Shown here: one piece after another, positions 8,754 through 20,319 of the stretch | Layout of the letters: each line of letters opens with the position of its first letter | How positions within the stretch are numbered: the stretch's first letter is position 1 | Translations under genes and position numbers: made by a program | Notes under the pieces: generated by a model | Databases searched by the model: none | Told to the model about the DNA's origin: nothing | What the model saw: the letters and a program-made list of their open reading frames with translations, nothing else | Assembly: GCA_028023455.1 (NCBI GenBank) | Contig: JAQFVV010006238.1 | Location: 6,456,572-6,520,571, forward strand | Source of the DNA: Epiperipatus broadwayi | Taxonomy: Eukaryota; Onychophora; Udeonychophora; Euonychophora; Peripatidae | Direction of reading: 5' to 3' | Length of the DNA: 64,000 nucleotides

Positions 8754-9674
8754 ATACAGGGGAGACCCCAAAAAAAACCCGAAATTTTATAATAAAAAAT
8801 TGGTTATTTATTTTTTAAGTGTTATAAATTTAATCTCTTTCAAATAACTACCCATTTGATGCAATACACTGGTTTAAATGTGTTTTCCATTTTTTAACAT
8901 AGTCTGGAAATACTTGCAAAGTGATGCCTTTTAATACTTCCATCCTTTTTACTACCACTCCTAAGTCCACAAAAATAGAAAAAAAATAGATATTTTTTCA
9001 TTGAAGAGAGTAAAAAACATTGCATGAAGTAAGATGAGCAAATATGGCTGGTAGATAATCTGGGTCATGCTGAATTTAATTAAAGTGTTTCATACTCAAG
9101 GCTTTGAGAGATGACATTTTGTTTGGGTGGAACTTGCATTATTTTCTTTGCCACAAAATGGGATATTTATATTTTTCCACATCATGTAAATGTTTCAGAA
9201 CTTGCAGATAAAATACTTGGCCATTACAAACTGGCCATTACAAAGTAAATCTGAGAAAAAAATGCCATTTGTGTCAAAAAAATAAAAATCAGCATCATTT
9301 TGACTTTGGATTTCACTTGCCAAGCTTTTTAGGATGTGATGAATTTAACATTTCAATTAAACTACTCACAAACTTGTGTTTTTACAAGATCATCTTGCTT
9401 ATAATCTGCTTCAAGAATTATGACTGTTTTCCTTATTATGTTCTGTAAATGAAAATAGAAATTTCATATTGTTTGAACCTTTCAGCCATTGTAAAATCGA
9501 CAAATACGTGAAATGCACTTTACAAAAAATGTGCTACATAACCTCATGATGATGTCATTTGGCAGAGTGATGCAGAAGAGGTCCTACAACAAGTATGTAG
9601 CAGCAGAAGTATATACTATAACAGGCGCACAAATATGAGAATGATTCCAGATATTTTTGGGTCTCTCCCTCATG
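8754..9674 (-). mobile_element. Mariner-like DNA transposon relic
   Basis: On the minus strand the degenerate frames give SKVKMMLIF, then, nearer 8890, VFPDYVKKWKTHLNQCIASN followed by GSYFERD. These resemble the mariner transposase VKxML and the C-terminal W..RW..C(I/V)...GDYFEGD region. The left end is TA followed by CAGGGGAGACCCC. The right end near 9655-9672 has an inverted but decayed TTTTTGGGTCTCTCCC. Length is about 920 bp against the usual 1.3 kb; the N-terminal DNA-binding part and the catalytic DD region cannot be read. It is inactive. Confidence 0.65.
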
Positions 9675-12505
9675 GTTATTATTTGTCATCATATCATAGC
9701 TCTGAAGAAGACTGCATAACAGTAAAAATGTAAAATTGTGACTGAAATTGAAGAATTTGAAAGAATAATTGATGATAAAACCATCTAATGTTTGAATATC
9801 CTAGCATCTCACTGAGGAAGCCAGTAACAGAAACTGGTCTGGAGTTGGGGATATTCTGCAAAGCTTGTTAAGAGCTTATTTTCAAGATCTTTTTATAACA
9901 TCTCTACATATATACAATAAAAAATATTTTGTTAAAAAATGTTCAAATTGCAAATGATATTTAGTTAGAATTGAATGACCTGCAATGAAGCAACTACTGA
10001 AAGAATCATAAAAGATTTCACAATCTTAAACTATTTAACATTTAATTTGCCAACATTCAAAATTTTACTACAACATTTTGTTTGATTTTTGATTCCACAT
10101 ATAATTGTGAACAATAATATTTTATTATGAACCTAAACCTTTAAAACTGGTGATAAACACTACAAAATTTCATTTTGCTGAAGTAACTAAAAAAATATTA
10201 AGAATTATAAAAGTCCTAACTAATTTTTGAAGTAAATAAAGTATTTAAGTTTTTTTTTTTTTTTCATAATTATTATTGGAATAAAAAACATAATTTTAAA
10301 TGTGCCTCTGGCTAATTTCACTAATACAATATAGTAATTTCTCCACAGAAGATTTTCACCTCTGATTTAATAAGTGTTAAGTTGAGTTATTAAAAAGTTT
10401 TTTAAGTTGGTAAAGTGACAAATTCAAGGCTAAGACCCTCATGAACTCTTGTGTAATAAAAACATTTAATTATTTACCTTTTTCAGTAGAAATCATAATA
10501 TTAATTGTAAAGTATTAAAATAATTAAAGCATTTATAATTTCGAAACAAAACCTTGCATAATTTTTTCTGCTTACTTTAAACATTGGTTTAATTTGCATA
10601 GCATGTATTTACATAATATGCATAATTAGATCTTAGTATAAATATTCAGCAGCAATAGCAGCTATCATGAGAACTATGATTACAGTGTTTGCCACTGAAA
10701 GTGCACTGGCTGAATGATATAAAGAGAAGAGAGAAACCATTTTATTACACATATGAACTAATATATGGAAAACAATTACATTAGAAATCCTTATGCACTT
10801 GTTTATTTTACCTCAGAACCATCTATTGTAAGTTTTAACAATCAACAAAACTAAAGTCCAATACCCAAAAAGTAATTTTGAGATTTGGATATAGCATTAC
10901 CATCTAATGTCCATTGATTACATGTGCTTACAATAGATGATTTTGGAATAGTTAGTTACTGGTCCAAATATAACATTTATAATTATATTCCAGCATTCCT
11001 TTAATAGTATTCAGTGATATCTAACCATTCGAAATTTGAGAAGCTTTTATTATTCTTATCATATCCAGAAATGGGATTTACTGCCTTATATTTTTAACAG
11101 TAATGTTAAGTTTTATAAATGACACAACAGGGCATGATCCTTGGACCTTAAATTTCAGAATCTATTATTCTACCATTGCAGCAAATCATTCAGGATATGA
11201 ATATAGCTAAAAGTCAAGTAACATCTCAATAGTATCACCTTTAAAAAATATCCCCCCCCACCCTGCTCCCCACCCTGCTCCAAAAAAAATACATATTATT
11301 GGCTTAGGAACAATTTAAAATCAAATGGAGAATTATTCTAAAAGCCACATTGATGTGTGAATACTGGAATAGACAGATTGGACTTTGGTTCAAGAATCTT
11401 TAAGTCCTAAATCTATCTATCTAACAGTGCACACCTTAGATAGATTGATAGAAATTCAGACCATCGGCATATAATGAGATAAATTTATATATTTAAATTA
11501 CTTAAATTTTCCTATATATATTGTATATTTATGACAAGGCAAAATATTTCTATTTAATTTATAATCTAATCACAAAATTATGACGGGATACTGTATTTTT
11601 AAGAGCCCTAGTGGCGACTAGTTTTAAAGCTCACCGCTGTAATGTTTACGTTAGATAAAAACAAATTTAAACATTATTGATGGGTTAATACATTCTGAGA
11701 AAAAGGAGATAACTAACTATATTTCAAATAAATTGATGGTGATTCGTGATAATAACAAATAAAACGAGTGTAGTTATTGTAAAACACACACACACATACA
11801 CGGTGTATACAGACTATTTTGAAATAGTTTTAACTATTGCAATAATAAACAAATAAAGATGTTTAGCGAAGTCACACGCGCACACACACACAATTGTTCG
11901 ATTATGCTCATAAATGAGTATGATCATTCCAACTCCAAGTGTAAAAAAAAAAAAAACGACCAAAAAAACAAAATTACTTTATGGGTAAATTTTACAATGC
12001 CTACGTAAACCAACCTGTAAATCTCAAATACGTCCATATATAATCAATTTTTCTGGTTATTTGATATTTTGCAATGCTATCTTTTAACTTCTGTAGAGAA
12101 CATTTCTTTCGGAAATATTTCAATATCATGTTTAATTATAGTTCTCTAATGTTTTCTATTCTCTATCGTATTTTTCCAAAGGAAACATCTTTTTTTTTTT
12201 TTTAAGGTCTTTTAGATAATCATTATAATGTAAACAGGATTATTTTCACGCTCAAGTTCGCCATACACCATTCTTTTGGAAAGTATTATATTGCTCTTCC
12301 AATTTACATAACTAATTCAAAGTTGTAATTATAAATTTTTATTAAACGCTCACTATTATTTCAGTAATAGTTTTAACAAGGCTGTAAACCTTAGCAATGA
12401 GCGTCTGAAAAAATCGTCACTAATTCAATTAAAGTATGATTTTACAATAGTAAACTCTATAGTTTTACATCCAGTAAATTGAAAAATATATTGACTGATT
12501 TTATG
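9675..12505. other. AT-rich sequence with two decayed ribozyme-like motifs
   Basis: Mostly unique AT-rich DNA. It holds a decayed family B motif at about 9697-9740 (CTGAAGA, GACTG, AACAGT), a hammerhead-like motif at 9806-9844, a T run at 10250-10264, a C run at 11251-11260 and CA-rich patches near 11785 and 11885. No coding signal. Confidence 0.45.
9806..9844 (+). ncRNA. Hammerhead ribozyme-like, family A relative
   Basis: ATCTCA, CTGAGGA (9812-9818, fits CUGANGA), GAAA (9830-9833), C-TG-G stem III, GTC ending at 9839, then TGGAG. A following GTTGGGGATATTC block resembles family A. Core strands and cleavage triplet are intact, but stem II (GCC facing AAC) is not convincing. Confidence 0.5.
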
Positions 12506-12509
12506 ATCT

Positions 12510-12613
12510 TGTTTTTTCATATGTCAAATGCGTTGACCGGGAAGCGAACCTGGGCCAGCTGCTTGGAAGGCAGCTATGCTAACCGCTAGGCCATCAACAC
12601 TTGACTTGATTTT
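12510..12613 (-). mobile_element. SINE with tRNA-Gly(TCC)-like head
   Basis: The tRNA-like head (12530-12600) is followed on the minus strand by TGACATATGAAAAAA, the same tail as the SINE at 45711-45822. The flanks 12493-12511 and 12614-12633 both read GA(C)CTGATTTTATGA.CTTG with small differences and are a decayed target-site duplication. This makes it a retroposed SINE and not a free-standing tRNA gene. Confidence 0.7.
12530..12600 (-). tRNA. tRNA-Gly(TCC)-like SINE head
   Basis: A 71-nt cloverleaf on the minus strand: acceptor GTGTTGA/TCAACGC (one T·G), A box TGGCCTAGCGG, anticodon arm GCTGC-CTTCCAA-GCAGC with anticodon TCC, and T arm CCAGG-TTCGCTT-CCCGG with one A·C mismatch. The fold is nearly complete, so the head is young or conserved. 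The downstream SINE tail argues against a functional tRNA gene. Confidence 0.65.
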
Positions 12614-12639
12614 GACCTGATTTTATGACCTTGCTATTA

Positions 12640-14058
12640 TACTTTTAATATTTCACAGAACAACCTTAATAATACTTTTATATTGTTTTGAAGGATTGTC
12701 CCAGTCTTACTTTTACAATAAATTAGATAATCGCTTTATATACAGTTAATTGAGTTGTGGTAGTTATTTTCCCATGATGAAATACCTTATCTTTTAAAAA
12801 CTGTTAAAAGTTGCAGCATCACATTGGACTCTATGTTGTACCTCAACATTTAAGCCCACCTTTCTATTTTTAAAATTGAAAAAGGAATTAAATTGATTTA
12901 CATTCACAAATTGATAAGTATCCAAATTAAAAAGTTGCTGTGAATTTTTCTTCTGTCATTGGCTGACAGAAGAACATTAATTTCTAAATGTTGCATTCAA
13001 AACATAAAGCACATACTATAGATTATCTTTTAAAGTAGAAAAAAATAACACTACAGAATACTGTAAAAACAAATTGATGAAGTTTTTGTTTTCACTTTTA
13101 ATTGATTCAGATTTCAAATTCAACTGTCAACCTGTACTGCATCTTGATCTGTGAATGATTCACAAGCAACCCATTAACAGTTTCAAAGACACCTGTTCTA
13201 AAAATTGAAAACAATATTGGAGCAAGTGAAGAATCTTGTTTAATATCTGCATCATTTCAAATGCTTCAGATTTTTGCAAACTTGTTTATGTAAATCACTA
13301 TTTAATTTTCAAATGCAGTATTCGTTAACACGAATAGGATCAGTTTTTTTTTTTTTTTTGCATCAGATTCAAAGCTCAAATGAATATCATTATATTCTAT
13401 TTGATAGTTCAACACAATCAAAAAAAGCCATTATATTTCAGGAACTTTCAGCTCCTGAAACCACTCCTTTGCACAGATCTTAGCCCAATTATTAAGAACA
13501 GTACTGTACAAGGGTGTGTCCATTGCACTGTTATAGTAGTGGACACTAAACATTAACCAATATTATTTTATTCACAGCAACTAAATCACTCAATTAATAT
13601 AATTATCAAAACAAATATGTAATTTGTGGCATGTTATAATATATTTATAAAAATAAGTCTTATTGACTTATTTGTTTTATAATTTTCAACACACCTTAAA
13701 AAGGTAATCACATAAAAAGGCAAAACAACCTTGAAATAATAGTCCAGGGCAACGTTTGTTCCAGAATCAGCATATCCTGTTTCATATAAATCATCAAATT
13801 TTTGTCACTCGGGAGTACACCAAAAATTTAAGTATCAGAAGTGATAGAGTTGTGTCAAAATCCATACACGTCGAGTTCCAGAATTTGCATCTTTGTTGTT
13901 GCATCAAACCTTTGTTGGATAGAGGGGGGGGGAGATATTTTTCACTTTTGTTTAGCCCCTAATTAAAAATAGATCATTTTTATTCATCGTGTTGGAGATG
14001 GCTACTTGAAAAAAATTCTACTGTTTGGTTTTTGAACATGAAATATTTTTAAAATTTT
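12640..14058. other. AT-rich sequence, nothing recognised
   Basis: No recognised genes. Contains a T run at 13347-13358 and a G run at 13924-13932. The frames at 13274-13483 and 13756-13962 have no family-like motif. Confidence 0.45.
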
Positions 14059-14498
14059 ATCTGGACTAGGTTTGAACTCAGTTTGTGGATTTTATCAAAG
14101 ATGCCCTATCCCTGTCCCTATCCCTGTATAACAAGATTTTGAATTCATTTTTAAATAATGCAAATTTTGAATATATATATGTTTTCATTTAAGATAATTA
14201 TAAATTTAGTAATAAAAGTTCGTACATCTGGGTTATATATTATTTATTAAGAATGTGATTGTTACCAAAAGAATTCATTATTATATCTGGACTAGGTTTG
14301 AACTCAGTTTGTGGATTTTATCAAAGATGCCCTATCCCTGTATAACAAGATTTTGAATTCATTTTTAAATAATGCAAATTTTGAATATATATATGTTTTC
14401 ATTTAAGATAATTATAAATTTAGTAATAAAAGTTCGTACATCTGGGTTATATATTATTTATTAAGAATGTGATTGTTAACAAAAGAATTCATTATTAT
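14059..14498 (+). repeat. Recent tandem duplication, unit about 220 bp
   Basis: 14059-14284 and 14285-14498 are almost identical head-to-tail copies starting ATCTGGACTAGG and ending ATTATTAT. The first copy has an extra 12-bp CCCTGT/CCCTAT unit; one base differs at GTTACC/GTTAAC. The small divergence shows a recent event. Confidence 0.9.
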
Positions 14499-14829
14499 AT
14501 GTCTTTGAATTTTTTCCCAAGAATCCTGAAAGATAAACTATTATATATTAATAGAGAGATATAATAGCACGATAATTTTCATAATTTATGTTAGTCATAT
14601 ATATTTAATATACTTTATAAAATATTCAGTTCTTTTCTTTTTTTAAAAAGTTGTGATTTCAGTCGGGCTTTCAATATATTCGTGTAGTACCAGTAAATTC
14701 AAATATAATTATTATTCAAACTAATATATTTTTACAAATTACATGTTTTGAACTTAAGTCTTTCAATCTTCAGTCATCCACGATACACATAAACGATATA
14801 CATGCCCACATACATTTGAAAAAAATAAT

Positions 14830-15480
14830 CAGTGCTCGGTTTATATTAAGATAGCAAATCTACAAACTTTAATGGACAGGCTTCAATCCTCTCCACTCTC
14901 CAGCCATCCATATCATATATAGATAATTGGATGACTGGAGGGAGCTTGAAAGACTGGGTTCAAATCCCCTTTAATTACATCTGGCTTAAACCCACACACT
15001 ATACTTGTACTTAAATATTACATATTTAACCTGTATTTTGCCCATCCCCCTTTTATGTATTTAAATAGTTATATTAAGATCCTACATATGAGGGGTCAGA
15101 GTGACTTAAGGTCAACATGCGCATGACAATAATATTGGCATCAACAAGGGTTTTGAGCATTCCATTATCAGATTTTCAATGATATGGATGGCTGAAGAGT
15201 TAGCAAGTGGAGATGATTGGAGTCTGTCCATTAACGTTTGTAGATTTGCTATGTTAAGACAAACCAAGGACTGATTATATATATGTGAGGGAGATGATAA
15301 TCCGGACCAACTGATGAATGCTGGTTCAGCATGAAATACATATATTGGAGGTCACTTATCTTTTTCACATGTATGTGGTCATTTGTATCCGTTATATTAG
15401 ATAGAGTGGCTGATTAAGGGAGCTTGAAAGTCCGAGTTCAAATCCCCTTTAATTACATCTGGTTTAAGTATATACACTAT
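14830..15480. mobile_element. Family C hammerhead foldback
   Basis: A left piece (14830-15000) has AATCAGTGCTCGG, AATGGACAGGCTTC and CCAGCCATCCATATCAT but no ribozyme. A right piece (15160-15480), in the opposite sense, has the GATATGGATGGCTGAAGAG block, the hammerhead at 15307-15348 and an outer end with GAGTTCAAATCCCC. The outer end block is also found at 14955-14990, so the left part was rearranged. No coding capacity. Confidence 0.65.
15307..15348 (+). ncRNA. Hammerhead ribozyme, family C, fully intact
   Basis: Every element is present: stem I CCAA (15307-15310) with TTGG (15345-15348); CTGATGA (15311-15317); stem II of six perfect pairs ATGCTG/CAGCAT with loop GTT (15318-15332); GAAA (15333-15336); stem III ATA/TAT with loop CA (15336-15343); cleavage triplet ATA with H17 = A at 15344. 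AUA fits the NUH rule, though it is not the favoured GUC. It is the best candidate in the window for a working self-cleaving RNA. It sits in a non-coding repeat, consistent with processing of a retroelement or retrozyme transcript. Confidence 0.85.
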
Positions 15481-15612
15481 ACTTGTATTTAAAAAATTAT
15501 ATCTGTTGTAATTTTTTTTTAATTCAATATAGCGACCTGTGTTTCAAGAAATTTATCGGATTGCGGTAATTTGAAATGCAAAAGTTGTATTAAAATAGAA
15601 TAGTATATAAAT

Positions 15613-15790
15613 TTATTAAACGCACATTGATTACCTAAGTAATATTTACTGAGGTTATAACCTCGATAATATGCGTATAAAGTGCGATAGTAGGGACCTC
15701 TACAGGTGGTTAAAACACATGTAGAGGTCCCTACTATCGCATTTATACTCATATTATCGTGGTTATAGCCTCAGTAAATATTACTAAAAT
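15613..15790. repeat. Family E foldback, arms about 68 bp
   Basis: Left arm 15638-15706 and right arm 15720-15785 are inverted copies with ATTTACTGAGG, GTTATAAC/GGTTATAGCC, TGCGATAGTAGGGACCTCTA and a spacer of about 13 bp. A left extension TTAAACGCACATTGATTAC is shared with the 27443-27605 copy. Non-coding, MITE-like. Confidence 0.75.
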
Positions 15791-16463
15791 AGAATAGATA
15801 TGTTTGTTAGAATTAAGCAGGAAGAAACACTGAAAGTTTAATATACCAAAAATTTTAAAATTTCACTAACATACCTAAGCATAAAAAATAAAAAAAAACT
15901 AATATTTATATTTAAGTGGATCTTTTTAAAATGAAATTATAACTTTAAATTTATTTTTCAATTTGTTAAAAATCATGGATTGTTTTTCTAGAATTTTGGA
16001 AAATGATGTCGACCTATTCGATCTTGTATGCTAGAATAATTAGGTTTGGTTGATGGATAGAATCCTTTTTCTAAATTAATAGCCCTCAAGGGTCTTATAT
16101 ATTGATAACAATCATATATTTTGTAAGGGTAGCTTACAATCCATTTCAAACCCACCCTTATATGTCCACAGTAGTAGACTAAACCCACAAAAAAAAAAGA
16201 ACAAGCTGAAATGATAGGTAAAATGCATTATTATTTTTATATGCAAACAAATATATAAATACACACACACACTTGAAGTTTGTTTTAATAAGTACCAAAC
16301 CAAAATAATGTTGCAATAAAGTAAATGCTTCTTTTTAATGAAAAAGAAAAGCTTGATCTTAGGAACCTCTTATATATAGGTACCAATAATGACTTGTTTG
16401 ATTATATGTAGACATCATGATGTAGTTTGTCGATATGGTGATGACCTTGGGTCAAGTCAATAT
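15791..16463. other. AT-rich sequence, nothing recognised
   Basis: No recognised feature. A short moderately GC-richer patch at 16000-16190 has no assigned family. Confidence 0.4.
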
Positions 16464-16605
16464 CTAAGCAACTGGGTGTTCTTCCATATGTCATAGCATC
16501 GTCCGGGAGACGAATCCGCAACAACCGTCTGTAAACAACTGCTTGCTTGCAAGGCGACTGCGCTGACCTCTCGGCTAATAATGCTTGACTAAGCAACTGG
16601 GTGTT
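16464..16605 (-). mobile_element. tRNA-derived SINE with 17-bp target-site duplication
   Basis: The element (16481-16588) is flanked by identical copies of CTAAGCAACTGGGTGTT at 16464-16480 and 16589-16605. Minus strand: GCATTATTAGCCGAGAGG with a pol III A box (TAGCCGAGAGG), a long variable region, a B box GGATTCGTCTCC, and GATGCTATGACATATGGAAG at the 3' end. The usual A tail is missing. The exact duplication indicates a relatively recent insertion. Confidence 0.85.
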
Positions 16606-19600
16606 GGAAAGTAAGAATAGAATTTTACTACATAAATTTTATTACATAATTCTATTGCATAACATCAACAGCAACCATTATTTCACGTAACAATAGGAGC
16701 CTATAGTGATTTAAAAAAAGGAAATGGAAAATGCAAGTTTGCTGGACAACAGATGTTACGTCCAAAATACGAACCTATGTCATTTCCATTTTCTTTCACA
16801 TTTTATCAAGTGTTATAACAATGGCAAACAGCAAATAGCTTAATATCAAACATTAATAAAATGGATGCTGTGTTCGAAGATATTATCTATTCTGCATAGG
16901 ATTTTAAAGTGCTGAAAATTGAAAAAGATTTTTATCAACATTTGAAACGGTAAAAATGAATAAATGTTAACAGCGTAATCAAAGGATTAAATTAATTTTA
17001 TAGCAACAATCCTAGACAGAAGACTGTGCATTTGAAAACAAAAAAGGAGTGGTATATATAGCCAGCACATACTGATAAGTGATGAAATAAAACTTTCCTT
17101 CATTTAAATTTACTCAATACCAATCATAAGCTGAAGAACATTTAAATCTTTTTTTAAAATGAACAAATAATGTGTATTGGCTAGATAAACATGCCATAGG
17201 ACTGAGGGCTGTCTTAATTGCCGTGAAGCATGATGTAACTTGCTTGTATAAATAATGCCTAGAAAATCACCTAACACCTAATCAGAAGTGTCCAAGTGAA
17301 GCCTGAAATTGAAACAACCTTGTCCAAGCATTACCAGAGAATTTGGAGAACGATGGAGGAGTTATCATAATGGACTGTATTCACGAAAGACACTAATGTT
17401 TAAATTATAGACTCTAATTAGGAAGATTGGAACAAAATCAAAATTATCATGTTATATATATTTTTCACTTTGTGCATTTGTAAAATTCTACTTTTATTAT
17501 TCTAACACTTGGAAGTTTCAGCGTGTTTGCAATCGGAAGAGTTTATTCCATAAGAAGTAACGTGGAATTGGCGAAAGGTTTATTAAGCTAGAAATTTTTT
17601 TTGCTTTGTAAATAAAATTTAGGTTGTTCCTTCCATAGTGATTTGATATTTAGTCATCATCATCATCATATAGTATGGAATGAGATAAGAATTTTTGATG
17701 CTCTTCCATATTAATTTGCTCGCACTAAGATAGGACAGAGTTTACATTACATGTTTATTTGTTTGTGTTTTAACTAATAATTGTTACATTTAATTATTCA
17801 GTGTGAATGATTAATGTTCTTGTATGAAAGTGTTTTTCTATCTAATTCAGGAAACTTGTACATGGGCAGGGGATGGGCAAAGATCTCTCCAGCAGAAATT
17901 GGATCATGGAGTTATTGGACATATTGTGATATAATTTTGTAAATTATTATTTAGCTTTGCAATCATTATCACATAATGAAATAATTTTTCTTTTATTCTA
18001 TTTTATTTTTTTTGCTTTTAGTTAATCATTGACTTTGTATATAGGGAGTGTCCATTGATGCATTTCTACTATGGGTATGGGATGGAATAACAAATAATCT
18101 TAGTCATTGATATGGTGAAGATATATCTGAGGCACATACAATCATATTTAGATTTTTCTCTGTTATAAATAAAAAAATTTAATGTGTTTTAAATTAAATT
18201 GGTCTCTAGTTTGTTATCAAACTCATTTATACACTCACTCAGTAATTTAATTGATTATATATATATATATATATGCACACCCATACAGATTATTATAGCA
18301 CATAACACCTCAATAGGCTTGAATGTATCTTAGGTCAATAAAAACTTAGCTGCTACATAAAGTAAATTCATCCCTGAAGAAAGCCAAATGCAACATTCTC
18401 CCTGGGTTTTGAATACTGAGGCATAATGAAATCCGAAAGAGGGATGAGGTATGGATGAACTAACCTAAATTATATCTAGATTTAATGAGTAAGCCAAGAG
18501 CTAGCCCATTGGAGGTGGAAATTCATCATGGCATTCACAGCATTCATCAGAAGACCCTAGGTCCAACCATAGATAGATGTGCTCCCCCTCTTCTAATGGA
18601 AAACTTAGACTGTTACAATATATATATATATATAACTCAATATATGTGTTATTAATTAAAATTTACAAAAAGATACAATTTATTTTTAAATATCAATGAT
18701 GAGTGAATATATAAAAAGTGATCAAATGATTTATTGCCCAGGGGTTCATAAAAAGTTCCAGCATTGAAAATGGCAGACCCCAATCACATTCCATGGAACT
18801 TATGTCCACATTCTGCAAGTTTACCATAACAAATTATGCAGGATGGGATTGCTTGTCAGGCTTACCAAATGCCTAGTGCTAACATTTTAATAAGTTTTTC
18901 GTCTTCATACTTTGAAATAATTAAATATCCATTTTTTATTATTTAGTGTTTGTTTTTTTTTTTTGTTTTTTGCTATATAAACTGGTTATCTGGAGAAAAC
19001 CAAATCTGAACCTGAAATAAATGATTTACATGTCCTGAATTCAAATCCAGGAATGAATTTCTGATAAATGTTCAGCTACATCACAAATCTCTTATTAAAA
19101 TTAGTAATTTATTTCATATATGTGTTATTATTTTCATTGGGGCAGGAGCAAATATTCCCAGTACTGATATCTTATTATTGCAAGGATCTCTGGGGATTTA
19201 TTACGGTGGCGTGGTGAATTAAATATTTAATTGATTCTAAATTAATAATTCACACCATCTGGTCAACTGACTATATCATTATTATAGTTTAAAAAAAAAA
19301 GATAAATAATTTGTATTTTATGCAGAATTTAATTTTACACATAACATATAACTTATTAACATTTTTTTCTCAATACTTAAATCCGATATTTTAAGTTTGA
19401 TTCAGGATCTATCAATATAAATAATAATTATGACATTTATTTCCAATTTAGCATAAAATAATCCGTAATTATTTTTATTATTAATTTTATTTTGTATAAT
19501 GAATAATACATATACCATGTAACATGTACTCTTTTCAAATATAGCAAGACATGTATTAGCAAATACGTGTTTACAGGTATTCTGTATGCATAGATATATT

Positions 19601-19762
19601 TTTATAAAAATATATGATATTTATGCATTATCCTGTCACCCAAGCTTGACAGCTGTTTTTTTAATTATATATTTTGAGGGGCATACAAGTATTTGCTTAT
19701 CTCTTTTCCTCAATAATATTTTACCGAACATGTGTAACTTGTTAAGCATAAAAAATATTAAT
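16606..19762. other. AT-rich sequence, nothing recognised
   Basis: About 3.1 kb without a recognised gene or repeat family. It contains a (TCA)4 patch at 17653-17669, a (TA)n run at 18256-18274, short TA runs near 18620 and a T run near 18955. No frame shows family motifs. Confidence 0.45.
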
Positions 19763-19796
19763 AATTCTATTTTATCATCATCATCATCATCAACCA

Positions 19797-19890
19797 TTAT
19801 CAATCCACTGCAGGATGAAGGTCTCTCCAAGTTCAATCCACCTCCGATCTTTAGCTTCTCTTCTCCACATCACCCCTGCACACTTTCTTA
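19797..19890 (-). pseudogene. RTE ORF, C-terminal tail
   Basis: The minus strand reads DEIRKCAGVMWRREAKDRRW, then IELGETFILQWIDNG and a stop just before the TGA tail. It continues the 19888-20319 frame after a frameshift at about 19888. The W..A.DR..W..LGE.F..QW pattern is typical of RTE C-termini. Confidence 0.75.
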
Positions 19891-20319
19891 TTTCATCCAT
19901 CCATCTCTCATGTGTCTCTTTCTGGGTTTTTTACAATCTCTTGAAATCCAGTTTAAGATTTCAGTTGTCCATCTATTATCATCTCTTCTAGCAATATGTC
20001 CAGTCCAACTCCACTTCAGCCTTTTAATTTTTTCAATGAGGTCAGTAACACCTGTTTGTTCTCTTACCCATATATTGTGTTTTCGATCTCTTCTTGTTAC
20101 TCCTAACATGCATCTCTCCATACTTCTTTGAGTGGTCTGAAATCTCTGTATTGCTCTTCTATTAAGTGTCCAAGTCTCAGATCCATAAATAAGAACTGGT
20201 AAAATACATTTATTAAAAACTTTCCTTTTCAAACACATAGGCATATTTCCTTTTAGTATCAAGTTATTTCTATCAAAAGCACTCCAACTAAGTTTAATTC
20301 TATGATTAATTTCATCCAT
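19888..20319 (-). pseudogene. RTE ORF, region after the reverse transcriptase
   Basis: A 143-residue open frame. It contains CILPVLIYGSETWTLNRR (the Y-G-S-E-T-W block that follows the RT palm in RTE, Jockey and related LINEs), RSMERCMLGVTRRDRKHN, IWVREQTGVTDLIEKIKRLK and WTGHIARRDDNRWTTEIL. The frame joins the upstream RT piece through a one-base frameshift at 20319, where QMET is followed by a stop while the other frame opens at MDEIN. No independent gene function is likely. Confidence 0.8.

Noticed and set aside
12530-12600. Functional tRNA-Gly gene
   Set aside because: A SINE tail and decayed target-site duplications surround it, and the T arm has a mismatch.
15390-15450. Pol III A box near the family C end, forming a tRNA-like head
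   Set aside because: A candidate TGGCTGATTAAGGG is only about 15 bp from the B-box-like GAGTTCAAATCC, too close for a tRNA-type promoter.
17653-17669. RTE tail at a (TCA)n patch
   Set aside because: No LINE sequence adjoins the patch; it is treated as a simple repeat.
19586-20131. 181-codon plus-strand open frame
   Set aside because: It is antisense to the RTE C-terminal region and starts in unrelated AT-rich DNA.
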